NCBI RefSeq assembly: GCF_004216915.1
Contig: NZ_SGXD01000003.1
Location: 862,212-926,211, forward strand
Source of the DNA: Motilibacter rhizosphaerae
GTDB lineage: Bacteria > Actinomycetota > Actinomycetes > Motilibacterales > Motilibacteraceae
DNA length: 64,000 nucleotides
Direction: 5' to 3'
Both the position numbers and the translations under genes were made by a program. Below are positions 16,985 through 25,639 of this stretch, one piece after another (position 1 is the stretch's first letter; every line of letters begins with the position of its first letter). Below the pieces are notes generated by a model. The model was given only the letters and a program-made list of their open reading frames with translations. It had not been told where the DNA came from and did no database searches.

Positions 16985-18172
16985 CTAGCGGGCGCCCATG
17001 AGGTGCTCGACCGCGAGCTCGTCGAGGTGGACGAAGCCGTAGCCGGCCTTGGCCTTCGCGTCGGCGTCGAACTCCTCGAAGGCGCTCTTGTCCGCGAGCA
17101 GCTCCTTCCAGGTCTCGCCGTCGGCCAGCGTGGACTGGCCGAGCTCGTAGACCTTGCTGGCCTTGAGCGCCTCCTGGACCTCGGGGTCCTGGCGGAACTT
17201 GACGGCGCGCTCCTTGAGCAGGAGGTAGGTCGTCATGTTGGCCTCGGCCGAGCGCCACACGCCGGAGAGGTCCTCGGTGCGCAGCGGCTTGTAGTCGAAG
17301 TGGCGCGGGCCGTCGTAGCGGTTGCCGCCGTTGGGCGAGCCGTTCTCGAGCAGGTCGACCAGGAAGAACGCCGAGATCAGGTCGCCGTGGCCGAAGACGA
17401 GGTCCTGGTCGAACTTCGGGCCGTGCTGGCCGTTGAGGTCGATGTGGAACAGCTTGTCCTGGTAGAGCGCCTGGGCGATGCCGTGGACGAAGTTGAGGTT
17501 CGACATCTGCTCGTGGCCGACCTCGGGGTTGAGCCCGACGATGTCGCCGTGCTCGAGGGTCGCGATGAAGCCGAGCGCGTGGCCGACCGTCGGGAGCAGG
17601 ATGTCGCCGCGGGGCTCGTTGGGCTTGGGCTCGAGCGCGAGGCGCAGGCCGAGGCCCTGGTCCTTGACGTAGGCGGCGAGGGTGTCGAGGCCCTCGCGGT
17701 AGCGCTCGAGCGCGGCCTGGACGTCCTTGGCGGCGTCGGTCTCGGAGCCCTCGCGACCGCCCCAGAGGACGTAGGTCTCGGCGCCGAGCTCGTGCGCGAG
17801 CTCCATGTTGCGCATGACCTTGCGCAGCGCGTAGCGGCGGATCTCGCGGTCGTTGCTGGTGAGGCCGCCGTCCTTGAACACCGGGTGGGTGAACAGGTTG
17901 GTCGTCACCATGGGGGCCTTGAGGCCCGTCTCGGCGAGCGCCTTCTTGAAGCCCTCGATGATGCGGGTGCGCTCGTCGTCGGCCGAGCCGAACGGCACGA
18001 GGTCGTCGTCGTGGAACGTCACGCCGTAGGCCCCGCGCTGGGCGAGCTGGTGCACGGTCTCGACCGGGTCGATCGGCTCGCGGGTCGCGTCGCCGAACGG
18101 GTCGCGGGCCTGCCAGCCCACGGTCCACAGACCGAAGGTGAACTTGTCGGCGGGGGTCGGCTGCACTGCCAT
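16985..18172 (-). CDS. xylA: Xylose isomerase
   Basis: 395 aa class I-type xylose isomerase: [21 protein letters not shown] (active-site His), [22 protein letters not shown] (metal Glu/Lys), NPEVGHE and HIDLNGQ. Converts D-xylose to D-xylulose with divalent metal. ATG start with GAGGAG 8 bp upstream. Leads the xylAB operon; an AT-rich putative ROK/XylR operator lies in its short leader. Fits the GH9/CBM2 setting of plant-polymer use. Confidence 0.97.
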   Translation of the reverse strand: MAVQPTPADKFTFGLWTVGWQARDPFGDATREPIDPVETVHQLAQRGAYGVTFHDDDLVPFGSADDERTRIIEGFKKALAETGLKAPMVTTNLFTHPVFKDGGLTSNDREIRRYALRKVMRNMELAHELGAETYVLWGGREGSETDAAKDVQAALERYREGLDTLAAYVKDQGLGLRLALEPKPNEPRGDILLPTVGHALGFIATLEHGDIVGLNPEVGHEQMSNLNFVHGIAQALYQDKLFHIDLNGQHGPKFDQDLVFGHGDLISAFFLVDLLENGSPNGGNRYDGPRHFDYKPLRTEDLSGVWRSAEANMTTYLLLKERAVKFRQDPEVQEALKASKVYELGQSTLADGETWKELLADKSAFEEFDADAKAKAGYGFVHLDELAVEHLMGAR

Positions 18173-18192
18173 GGGCGGGCACTCCTCAGACG

Positions 18193-18216
18193 ATTTGTTT
18201 GACGTCCGAACTTAAG
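18193..18216 (-). promoter_or_regulatory. Candidate ROK/XylR-type operator before xylA
   Basis: On the minus strand GTTCGGACGTCAAACAAAT, an AT-rich island in a >70% GC context, ends about 20 bp before the xylA start. The AAACAAA half resembles operators of ROK-family xylose repressors. No xylR is in the window. Assignment is by resemblance only. Confidence 0.4.
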
Positions 18217-18234
18217 CGCGGGCGCCGTGCGCTG

Positions 18235-19293
18235 TCAAGGTCGCGTACCCACTCGGACGCCGCCCCTCACCTCGTCGCGCACCTCTCCCACGAGCTCCTC
18301 GATGACGTCCTCCAGGGCGACGACGCCGAGCACGGTCCCGTCGAGCTCCTGGACCTGCGCGAGGTGCGCCGCGTCGCCCTGCATGGCGAGCAGCACCTGG
18401 CGCAACGGCGCCTCCGGCGCCACCGAGGGCATGGGACGCACGGCCTCCGCGGGCAGCGGCTGCTGGCGCTCGTCCTCCACCACCGCGAGCGCGTCCTTGA
18501 CGTGGACGTAGCCGACGAGCTGCCCGCCACGGCGTACGGGGAAGCGCGAGTAGCCCGTGCGCGCGGCGGTCTGCTCGACGTCGGCGCGCGTCGCGCGGGC
18601 GTCGACGGTGACGAGCGTCGGCAGCGGGAGCAGCACGTGCCGGGCGGTGCGCTCCTCGAAGGTGAGCGCCCCGAGCACGAGCCGCTCCTCCTCCTTGTCG
18701 AGCAGCCCCTCCCGGCGGGACTGCTCGACGAGGCCGGCGACCTCGTCGCGGGTGTACGCGCTGGTGACCTCCGAGCGCGGCTCCACGCGGAGCAGCCGGA
18801 CGCTGCCGTTGGCCAGGGCGCCGAGCACGGCGATGAGCGGGGAGGTCACCCGGACGAAGGCCTGCAGCGCCGGCGCGAGCACGAGGACCGCGCCGTCGGG
18901 CCCGGCCATGCTGAGGTTCTTGGGGACCATCTCGCCCAGGACGATGTGGAGGTACGCGATCGCCCCCAGCGCGACGACGAACGCCACCGGGTGGACGAGC
19001 GCCTCGGGCACGGACACGGCCTCGAAGGCGGAGTGCAGCACGTCCGCGACCGCCGGCTCGGCGAGCGCGCCCAGCCCGAGCGAGCACGCCGTGACGCCCA
19101 GCTGCGCGCCGGCGAGCATCCGCGAGACGTCCTCCATGGCGGCGAGGGTCTGCCGCGCGCGCCGGGACCCGCCCTCCGCGAGCGGCTCGATCGCGCTGCG
19201 GCGGGCGGAGACGAGGGCGAACTCCGCGGCGACGAAGAACGCGTTGCCCGCGAGGAGCAGGGCCGACAGCGCCGCGGCGAGCAGGGGGCTCAT
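18235..19293 (-). CDS. CNNM/HlyC-CorC-type transmembrane CBS protein, short form
   Basis: 352 aa: N-terminal CNNM (DUF21) domain with about four TM segments (FFVAAEFALVSARRS, GAQLGVTACSLGLGALAEP, LGEMVPKNL), then a CBS pair (TGYSRFPVRR ... VKDAL; VVALEDVIEELVGEVRDE). No clear C-terminal CorC_HlyC domain, so it is shorter than its upstream partner. Proposed role: Mg/Co transport or its regulation. ATG at 19293 overlaps the partner's TGA (ATGA). Confidence 0.88.
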   Translation of the reverse strand: MSPLLAAALSALLLAGNAFFVAAEFALVSARRSAIEPLAEGGSRRARQTLAAMEDVSRMLAGAQLGVTACSLGLGALAEPAVADVLHSAFEAVSVPEALVHPVAFVVALGAIAYLHIVLGEMVPKNLSMAGPDGAVLVLAPALQAFVRVTSPLIAVLGALANGSVRLLRVEPRSEVTSAYTRDEVAGLVEQSRREGLLDKEEERLVLGALTFEERTARHVLLPLPTLVTVDARATRADVEQTAARTGYSRFPVRRGGQLVGYVHVKDALAVVEDERQQPLPAEAVRPMPSVAPEAPLRQVLLAMQGDAAHLAQVQELDGTVLGVVALEDVIEELVGEVRDEVRGGVRVGTRP

Positions 19294-20645
19294 GCGCCCT
19301 CCTCCGCGCCGGCGGGCTCCACGGGCTCGAGCTCGACGCGGATCCGGTCGACCCGCCGGCCGTCCATCTCGAGGACGGCGAGGCGGACGAGGTGCCCGGG
19401 CTCGTCGAGCCCGGCGGGGAGCTCCAGCTCGACGCTGTCGCCGGTGTCCGGCAGCCGCCCGAGCCGGGCGGTGAGCAGGCCGGCGAGCGTCTCGTAGTCG
19501 TCGTCCTCCGGCAGCTCGACGCCGAGGTGGCGCGAGGCCTCGTCGGGGCGGAGCAGGCCGGAGAGCTCCCACGCGCCGCCGGCGAGCTCGTGCGCGGTCT
19601 CGTCCGGCTCGTCGTGCTCGTCGACGACGTCGCCCACGAGCTCCTCGACGAGGTCCTCGAGCGTCACGAGGCCGGCGACGCCCCCGAACTCGTCGATGAC
19701 GACCGCCGCCTGGAGGCCGCCCGCCCGCAGCTGGTCCAGCAGCGGGTCGAGCTCGAGCGTCTCCGGCACGAGCACGGGACCGACCATCAACGACTCCACG
19801 CGGACGGCCGCCCGCCGCTCGGGCGGCACCGCCAGGGCGTGACGCAGGTGCACCATGCCGACGACGTCGCCCTCGTTCCCCTGCACCACCGGGAAGCGGG
19901 AGTGCCCCGTCGCCTGCGTCAGCGTCACCACGTCGGCGGCCATGGCCGAGGGCTGCACGCTGTGCACCTGCGGGCGCGGCGTCATGACGTCGCGGGCGAT
20001 GCGGTCGCCGAACAGCAGGCTCTGCTGCAGCAGCTCGGCCGTGCCGACCGGCAGGGTCCCCTGCTCGGCGCTGCGCCGGACGAGGCTGACCAGCTCCTGC
20101 GGGCTGCGCGCGGAGGCCAGCTCCTCCTGCGCCTCGACGCCGACCGTGCGCAGCAGGACGTTGGCGCTGCCGTTGAGCAGCCGGACGAGGGGCAGCGTCA
20201 GCGCGGTCGAGCGGCGGGACAGCACCGAGACCGCCTTCGCGGTGCCCAGCGGCGAGGCGATCGCGAGGTTCTTCGGGACCAGCTCGCCGAAGACCATCGT
20301 CACGACCGTCGCCGCCACGATGCCGACGGTGGCGGCCACCGGCGCGGTGGCTCCCGCGAGGCCGAGCGCGTGCAGCGCGGGACGGACGAGGCGCGCGATG
20401 GAGGGCTCGGCGAGGTAGCCGATCGCGAGGTTCGTGATCGTGATGCCGACCTGCGCACCGGACAGCTGCGTCGACAGGCTCGTCAGCGCCGCGAGGACCC
20501 GGCGGGCCCCGCGGTCGCCCGCCTCGGCCGCCCGCTCGACGGTCGCCCGGTCGACGGTGAGCAGCGAGAACTCCGCCGCGACGTACACGCCGCAGGCGAG
20601 GACGAGCACGAGCGCGAGCACCAGCAGGAGGGCGGCGGTCAGCAC
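19290..20645 (-). CDS. CNNM-CBS-CorC_HlyC domain membrane protein, long form
   Basis: 451 aa: N-terminal TM segments (LLLVLALVLVLACGVYVAAE), DUF21 motifs (GAQVGITITNLAIGYLAEPS, VFGELVPKNLAIA), tandem CBS (GHSRFPVVQG; IDEFGGVAGLVTLEDLVEE), and a C-terminal transporter-associated CorC_HlyC domain. Forms a translationally coupled tandem with the shorter paralogue, a common actinobacterial arrangement. Likely divalent-cation efflux or its regulation. GTG start at 20645. Confidence 0.9.
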   Translation of the reverse strand: MLTAALLLVLALVLVLACGVYVAAEFSLLTVDRATVERAAEAGDRGARRVLAALTSLSTQLSGAQVGITITNLAIGYLAEPSIARLVRPALHALGLAGATAPVAATVGIVAATVVTMVFGELVPKNLAIASPLGTAKAVSVLSRRSTALTLPLVRLLNGSANVLLRTVGVEAQEELASARSPQELVSLVRRSAEQGTLPVGTAELLQQSLLFGDRIARDVMTPRPQVHSVQPSAMAADVVTLTQATGHSRFPVVQGNEGDVVGMVHLRHALAVPPERRAAVRVESLMVGPVLVPETLELDPLLDQLRAGGLQAAVVIDEFGGVAGLVTLEDLVEELVGDVVDEHDEPDETAHELAGGAWELSGLLRPDEASRHLGVELPEDDDYETLAGLLTARLGRLPDTGDSVELELPAGLDEPGHLVRLAVLEMDGRRVDRIRVELEPVEPAGAEEGA

Positions 20646-20810
20646 CCGGCCGCCCCCGCCCGCACGGGGACAGGGCGGTGAGGCGCACGACGGCGGGGGC
20701 CACCGTCCGCTCCCACCTCGTCCCGAGTCATGCCCCTATGGTGCCAAGTGCGCTCCCGGCTCAACCGGTGCCGGGTCCGGTAGCCTGCCGGAGCCCGGCC
20801 CGCCGGGCGC

Positions 20811-20883
20811 GCCCTCGTAGCTCAGGGGATAGAGCAACGGTTTCCTAAACCGTGTGTCGGAGGTTCGAATCCTCTCGGGGGCA
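20811..20883 (+). tRNA. tRNA-Arg (anticodon CCT)
   Basis: Full cloverleaf: acceptor GCCCTCG/CGGGGGC, D-arm AGCTCAGGGGATAGAGC, anticodon stem ACGGT/ACCGT closing the loop TTCCTAA (anticodon CCT, reads AGG), T-arm GGAGG/CCTCT around TTCGAAT, discriminator A, no encoded CCA. AGG is rare in such high-GC genomes. The ThuA-like gene begins 21 bp downstream. Confidence 0.97.
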
Positions 20884-20904
20884 CTCCCGGCCGAAGGGGT
20901 ACCG

Positions 20905-21651
20905 ATGGCGCAGCCCGTCCGCGTCCTGGTGTGGGGCGAGAACCGCCACGAGCAGACCGAGGACCACGTCCGCGCGATCTACCCGGACGGCATGCACGAG
21001 GCCGTCGCCGCCGGCATCCGGGAGAACCTCGGCGACGGCTGCACCGTCCGCACCGCCACCCTCGACGACCCGGAGCACGGGCTGACCGAGGAGGTCCTCC
21101 GCGAGACCGACGTGCTGACCTGGTGGGGCCACCAGGCCCACGACGAGGTCGCGGACGCCGTCGTCGAGCGGGTCCACGAGCACGTGCTGTCCGGCATGGG
21201 CCTCGTCGTCCTCCACAGCGGGCACTGGTCGAAGCTCTTCCAGCGCCTCATGGGGACCTCGTGCCGGCTGCGCTGGCGCAACGAGCACGACCGCGAGCTC
21301 GTCTGGACGGTCGACCCGACCCACCCGATCGCCGCGGGTGTCCCGCACCCGCTCGTCATCGACGAGGACGAGATGTACGGCGAGTTCTTCGACATCCCCG
21401 CCCCCGACGAGCTGGTCTTCATCAGCTCGTTCTCGGGCGGCGAGGTCTTCCGCAGCGGCTGCACCTTCAAGCGCGGCCACGGCCGCATCTTCTACTTCCG
21501 GCCGGGCGACCAGGACTACCCGACCTACCATCACCCCGGTGTGCGCAAGGTGATCGCCAACGGGGTGGCCTGGGCGCGCTCCGACCGCCAGGAGCGCAGC
21601 TACCCGGAGATCCGCCGGTACGCGACCGGCGAGCTCGTCGCCGAGCCGTGA
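20905..21651 (+). CDS. ThuA-like domain protein (trehalose-utilization type), copy 1
   Basis: 248 aa of the ThuA family, a class I glutamine-amidotransferase-like fold: [11 protein letters not shown] start, [26 protein letters not shown], and a late [19 protein letters not shown]. In rhizobia ThuA works with ThuB in oxidizing trehalose or related disaccharides; other members act on keto-sugars. ATG with AAGGGG upstream is preferred over the longer frame that runs into the tRNA. The following oxidoreductase overlaps it by GTGA. Confidence 0.88.
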   Translation: MAQPVRVLVWGENRHEQTEDHVRAIYPDGMHEAVAAGIRENLGDGCTVRTATLDDPEHGLTEEVLRETDVLTWWGHQAHDEVADAVVERVHEHVLSGMGLVVLHSGHWSKLFQRLMGTSCRLRWRNEHDRELVWTVDPTHPIAAGVPHPLVIDEDEMYGEFFDIPAPDELVFISSFSGGEVFRSGCTFKRGHGRIFYFRPGDQDYPTYHHPGVRKVIANGVAWARSDRQERSYPEIRRYATGELVAEP

Positions 21652-22760
21652 CCTTCCGCCGCGTCCCGTCCTCGCCCTCCGACCCGCTGCGGGTCGTCGT
21701 CGTCGGTGCCGGCGCCATGGGCCGGGGGTGGTTGCGGACGGTCCTCGCCGACGACGGCGTCGCGCTCGCGGGCGTGGTCGACCTCGACGTCGCAGCCGCG
21801 CGCGCTGGGGTCGCCGACGTGGGGCAGCCGGACCTGCCCGTCGGCACCGACCTGCTCGCGCTCGCGGCGCGGACCGGGGCGCAGGCGGTCGTCGACGTGA
21901 CGGTCCCGGGCGCCCACCACGCGGTCACGACGCAGGCCCTGCGCGGTGGCCTCCCGGTGCTCGGCGAGAAGCCCGCGGCGGAGACCGTGGCCCGTACCCT
22001 CTCGCTGGCCGCGGCCGCGGAGCTGACCGGCGAGCTGTTCATGGTGAGCCAGAACCGCCGGTGGAACCCCCACCTCGCCGCGCTGCGGGCGGCGCGCGCG
22101 GCCCTGGGCGAGGTCGTGCTCCTGCGGACCGACTTCTACCGCGCGCCGCGCTTCGGCGGCTTCCGCGAGCAGATGCGCCACCCGCTCCTCGTCGACATGG
22201 CGATCCACGCCTTCGACTCGGCCCGCTGGGTCACCGGCGACGAGCCCGTGGCCGTCACGTGCACGTCCTGGAACCCCGCTGGCAGCTGGTACGCGGGGGA
22301 CGCCTGCGCGGCCGCGACGTTCGAGCTGGCCGGGGGCGGGCGCTACGCGTACACCGGCAGCTGGTGCAGCCCCGGCAGGGAGACCTCCTGGAACGGCGAG
22401 TGGGAGCTGCGCGGCACGCTGGGCAGCGCCTCCTGGGACGGCGAGTCCGCCCCGGTGGTCAGCGACGGCGTGGAGGTGCGCGCCGCCGAGCCGCTCCCCG
22501 GAAGCGACCTGGCCGGCTCCCTGCGGACCTTCGTCGAGGCCCTGCGCACGGGCGTGGCCCCCTCGGGCGAGGTGCACGAGAACGTGCTGAGCCTCGCGAT
22601 GGTCGAGGCCGCGGTGCTGTCCGCCGACCGCGGGGAGCGGCTGCTCCTGGACGACGTGCTGGACGAGGCGCACGCGACCGCGGTGGGCGAGGAGGGCGAC
22701 CCCGAGGTCCGGGAGGTCCTCCGCTCGTGGACCTCGGCACGGAGCGCGCTCGCGCTCTGA
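21648..22760 (+). CDS. Gfo/Idh/MocA-family oxidoreductase, copy 1 (ThuB-like)
   Basis: 370 aa. Rossmann N-terminus [13 protein letters not shown], then LGEKPAA (the EKP motif of the family) and a C-terminal beta domain with [15 protein letters not shown](P)-dependent sugar or inositol dehydrogenase type; the substrate is not readable. GTG start overlaps the ThuA stop (21648-21651), so the pair is co-translated. A second ThuA/Idh pair in opposite orientation follows 1 kb downstream. Confidence 0.88.
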   Translation: MTFRRVPSSPSDPLRVVVVGAGAMGRGWLRTVLADDGVALAGVVDLDVAAARAGVADVGQPDLPVGTDLLALAARTGAQAVVDVTVPGAHHAVTTQALRGGLPVLGEKPAAETVARTLSLAAAAELTGELFMVSQNRRWNPHLAALRAARAALGEVVLLRTDFYRAPRFGGFREQMRHPLLVDMAIHAFDSARWVTGDEPVAVTCTSWNPAGSWYAGDACAAATFELAGGGRYAYTGSWCSPGRETSWNGEWELRGTLGSASWDGESAPVVSDGVEVRAAEPLPGSDLAGSLRTFVEALRTGVAPSGEVHENVLSLAMVEAAVLSADRGERLLLDDVLDEAHATAVGEEGDPEVREVLRSWTSARSALAL

Positions 22761-23057
22761 CGCTGCGTCATCGCACTCCCGGGTGAACGTGAAGAGGTCC
22801 TCTCGCCCAGCGCTCGGTCACCCTGCGCGACGACCGGGACGCCCCCCTGTCCGGTCCGCCCGTCCTGCCCGGCCACGAAGGCGACACTCCGGACGTTACG
22901 GACACCGCCCGGGGCGGGTCGCGCGGACGCAGGGTGATGTCGATCTTGGGCGGGGCGGAGCAGGCCCCTGACCGGCGCGAACACGCACCTCCGAACACCT
23001 GTGCAGCCCCTCGTCGCGGTGCTACAACAAGGCATCACATCTTGAGAGGACACCGTG

Positions 23058-23774
23058 ATGAACCGCACACTGCGAGTGAGCACCCTCCTCGCGACCGTCG
23101 GCTCCGTGGGGCTCGGTGCCACTCCGGCGATGGCCGCGACGGCAGCGACCCAGTCGGCCCCGACGGTCTGCACCGCCGCGTACACCGTCACCGGCTCGTG
23201 GGTCGGCCGCCACCCCGGCTTCACCGCGCAGCTGCGCGTCGCCAACGTCGGCCTGCCGACGCTGCAGGGCTGGTCCGTCGTCTTCACCCTCCCCACGAGC
23301 ACGCAGACCGTGCAGAAGCTCTGGGGCGGCACGGCGCAGCAGGCGGGCGGGAAGGTCACCGTCTCCCCCGCCTCCTACGACGGCACGCTCTACGCGCACC
23401 GCGCCCTGACGCTCGGCTACCTCGGCACCGGCAGCGGGCTCAGCGCGATCCCGTCCTCCGTGACGCTGAACGGCTCGAACTGCCCCGTCACCGTGCACTG
23501 GAAGGGCCTGCAGAGCCCCGCCGCGATCCTCGAGGGCGCCCTCCACGCGCAGGCCGCCGCCGGCGCCGTCTGGGGCACCACGCTGACGGACCTGCAGCAC
23601 CGCATCGACCAGATGAAGGTCGACGAGTCGAAGCCGCGCAGCCAGGCGCAGGAGAAGGCGCACCTCGCGTCCTTCATCACCACGCTGCAGGCGAAGAAGG
23701 CGAAGAAGGAGGCCTCGCCCGACGCGCTGGCCTCCCTCATCGCGCTGGCGCAGGCGCTCTACGCGAGCCTCTAG
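23058..23774 (+). CDS. Secreted CBM2 cellulose-binding protein with helical C-terminal domain
   Basis: 238 aa: signal peptide (cleavage near AMAATA), then a family 2 carbohydrate-binding module (CTAAYTVTGSWVGRHPGFTAQLRVANV ... SWKGLQ pattern with bracketing Cys residues and Trp at LQGWSVVF, LWGG). Instead of a catalytic domain there is an ~80-residue Ala-rich helical tail (SFITTLQAKKAKKEASPDAL), loosely FIMAH-like. RBS GAGAGGA fits ATG 23058 better than the GTG at 23055. Probably a cellulose-surface protein. It lies between two ThuA/Idh pairs. The ~297-bp leader (22761-23057) shows no gene or clear promoter. Confidence 0.82.
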   Translation: MNRTLRVSTLLATVGSVGLGATPAMAATAATQSAPTVCTAAYTVTGSWVGRHPGFTAQLRVANVGLPTLQGWSVVFTLPTSTQTVQKLWGGTAQQAGGKVTVSPASYDGTLYAHRALTLGYLGTGSGLSAIPSSVTLNGSNCPVTVHWKGLQSPAAILEGALHAQAAAGAVWGTTLTDLQHRIDQMKVDESKPRSQAQEKAHLASFITTLQAKKAKKEASPDALASLIALAQALYASL

Positions 23775-23786
23775 CCAGCACCGCAC

Positions 23787-23830
23787 CACGACGGAGGGCC
23801 GCCCCCGGCTGGGGGCGGCCCTCCGTCGTG
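23787..23830. terminator. Strong bidirectional terminator
   Basis: Perfect 20-bp stem with a GGCT loop: CACGACGGAGGGCCGCCCCC against its exact complement ending at 23830. It sits between the convergent CBM2 gene and the second Gfo/Idh/MocA gene. Confidence 0.85.
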
Positions 23831-23836
23831 CGGGGG

Positions 23837-24931
23837 TCAGTCCCGGCGCTCGAGCTCCTGCAGCGGTACCGCGCGCGGCCGCTCCACCGTGCTCGCGACC
23901 TGCTCGCTGCGCCCGCTCTGCGCGGAGCGCAGCAGCGACTCCATGACGTCCAGGACGTGGTACGCGAGGGTGCCGCTCGCCCGCGGCTCCTCGCCGGGCT
24001 CGAGGGCGAGGTCGGCCACGGCGTACCCGCGCCCGGCGTCGACGTAGCCCGCGCTGACGGGCAGCACCTCCCAGTCGTCCGCGCCGAGCCGCTTGAGCCG
24101 GACGTCGCCGCTGAACCGGTTGGGGTCCGGGACCTGCATCGACCCGGTCTCCCCGTGCACCTCGATGTTGGCCGCCGACGTGGCCACCGCGTCGAAGCTC
24201 ATCACCAGCGTGGAGAGCACGCCGCTGCTGTGCCGCAGGATCCCCGTGACGTGCGTGTCCGTCGTCACGTCCACCTGCTCCCCCGCCCGCGGGCCCGAGC
24301 CGATGGTGCGCGTGGACCGGGTGCGGCTCGCCGAGCCGACGACCGACTCGACCGGCCCGAGCAGGGTCACCAGCGCCGTGACGTAGTACGGGCCCATGTC
24401 GAGCAGCGGACCGCCGCCCGGCTGGTAGTAGAAGTCCGGGTGCGGGTGCCAGCGCTCGTGCCCCGGCGTCACCATCGTGGCCGTGGCCGAGATCGGCGCG
24501 CCGAGCAGCCCGTCGTCGAGGGCCTTGCGCGCCGTCTGGATCCCCGTGCCCAGCACGGTGTCCGGCGCGCACGCAACGGCGAGCCCGCGCGCCGCAGCCT
24601 CGTCCAGGACACCGCGCGCCTCGAACGTGCTCGCGGCGAGGGGCTTCTCGCCGTAGACCGCCTTGCCCGACGCCAGGATCGCCGAGGCGACCTCGGCGTG
24701 CGCCGCCGGGAGCGTGAGGTTGACGACGAGGTCGACGTCGTCGCGCGCGAGCAGCTCCTCGACGCTGCCGGCGAAGACCCCCTCGCGCGTCGCGGCGACG
24801 GCCTGCGCCCGGGCGACGTCGAGGTCGGCGACCGCGGTCAGCCGCACCGCGGCGAGGCGGTCGAACGTCTCGAGGTACTGCGCCGAGATGACGCCGCAGC
24901 CGATGATCCCGACCCTCAACGGCTCGCCCAC
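23837..24931 (-). CDS. Gfo/Idh/MocA-family oxidoreductase, copy 2
   Basis: 364 aa: Rossmann start LRVGIIGCGVISAQYLETF, DLVVNLTLPAAHAEVA, GEKPLA (EKP motif) and the C-terminal DMGPYYVTAL. NAD(P)-dependent dehydrogenase of unknown sugar substrate. The GTG start lies inside the last 16 bp of the upstream ThuA-like gene, so the two are translationally linked. Same module as 20905-22760 but only distantly similar in sequence and in the opposite orientation. Confidence 0.88.
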   Translation of the reverse strand: MGEPLRVGIIGCGVISAQYLETFDRLAAVRLTAVADLDVARAQAVAATREGVFAGSVEELLARDDVDLVVNLTLPAAHAEVASAILASGKAVYGEKPLAASTFEARGVLDEAAARGLAVACAPDTVLGTGIQTARKALDDGLLGAPISATATMVTPGHERWHPHPDFYYQPGGGPLLDMGPYYVTALVTLLGPVESVVGSASRTRSTRTIGSGPRAGEQVDVTTDTHVTGILRHSSGVLSTLVMSFDAVATSAANIEVHGETGSMQVPDPNRFSGDVRLKRLGADDWEVLPVSAGYVDAGRGYAVADLALEPGEEPRASGTLAYHVLDVMESLLRSAQSGRSEQVASTVERPRAVPLQELERRD

Positions 24932-25614
24932 AGCAGCCCCCGCTCCACGATCGTCGTGACGTTGGGGTCGCGCAGCGTCTCCAGGTCGTGCCCGGGCGTC
25001 GCGACGAAGATCTTCCCCTCGCCCCACTGCCGCGTCCAGATCGCGGGCGACACGACCGGCCGGTGCCAGGGGTCCCACGGGCGCGCCGCGAGCGTCGTCG
25101 TCGCGAGCACGTCGCAGTAGGAGTCGGCGAGCACCCAGTACTGCTCGGTCGTCAGCTCGAAGTCCGCGAGCCCCTTGGTGACGGGGTGGTCCTGCGCCTC
25201 GGGGAGCATCTCCACCGTGTAGCGCAGGAAGTTGTCGCTCGCGTCGCCCTTGCGCTCCTCGGGCGCCTTGGGCGGGTGGCAGGCGAACTGGCCGCCCACG
25301 AGGTGGAGGTAGTCCGAGCTGTTCCGGTAGGAGTCGGCGATGCCGCCGTGCCACCCGGCGAAGCCGGTGCCGGCCGCCACCGCGGCGCGCAGCCCCTCGA
25401 GCTCGGCCTTCTCGATCGTCGTCATCGTCATGCACTGGACGACGAGGTCGGTGTCCCGCATCACGGCCTCGTCCGCGTAGACCACCGGCGACTCCTCGAC
25501 GCGGACCTCGAACCCCTCCTCCCGCAGGTGCGGGATGAACAGCTCGGTGGCCTCGACGGGCGAATGGCCCTCCCAGCCTCCTCGGACGACCAGGGCGCTG
25601 CGCGTACGCGTCAT
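24916..25614 (-). CDS. ThuA-like domain protein, copy 2
   Basis: 232 aa: SALVVRGGWEGHSPVEA start, DLVVQCMTMTTIEK, GTGFAGWHGGIADSYRNSSDY, GGQFACHP and a late GKIFVATPGHD. This is the WHGG branch of the ThuA family, clearly different from copy 1. Runs first in a two-gene unit with the Gfo/Idh/MocA copy 2. ATG start at 25614. Likely sugar catabolism; substrate unknown. Confidence 0.88.
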   Translation of the reverse strand: MTRTRSALVVRGGWEGHSPVEATELFIPHLREEGFEVRVEESPVVYADEAVMRDTDLVVQCMTMTTIEKAELEGLRAAVAAGTGFAGWHGGIADSYRNSSDYLHLVGGQFACHPPKAPEERKGDASDNFLRYTVEMLPEAQDHPVTKGLADFELTTEQYWVLADSYCDVLATTTLAARPWDPWHRPVVSPAIWTRQWGEGKIFVATPGHDLETLRDPNVTTIVERGLLWASR

Positions 25615-25639
25615 GCCCCCATCCTGCGCCCGCCTTCCT

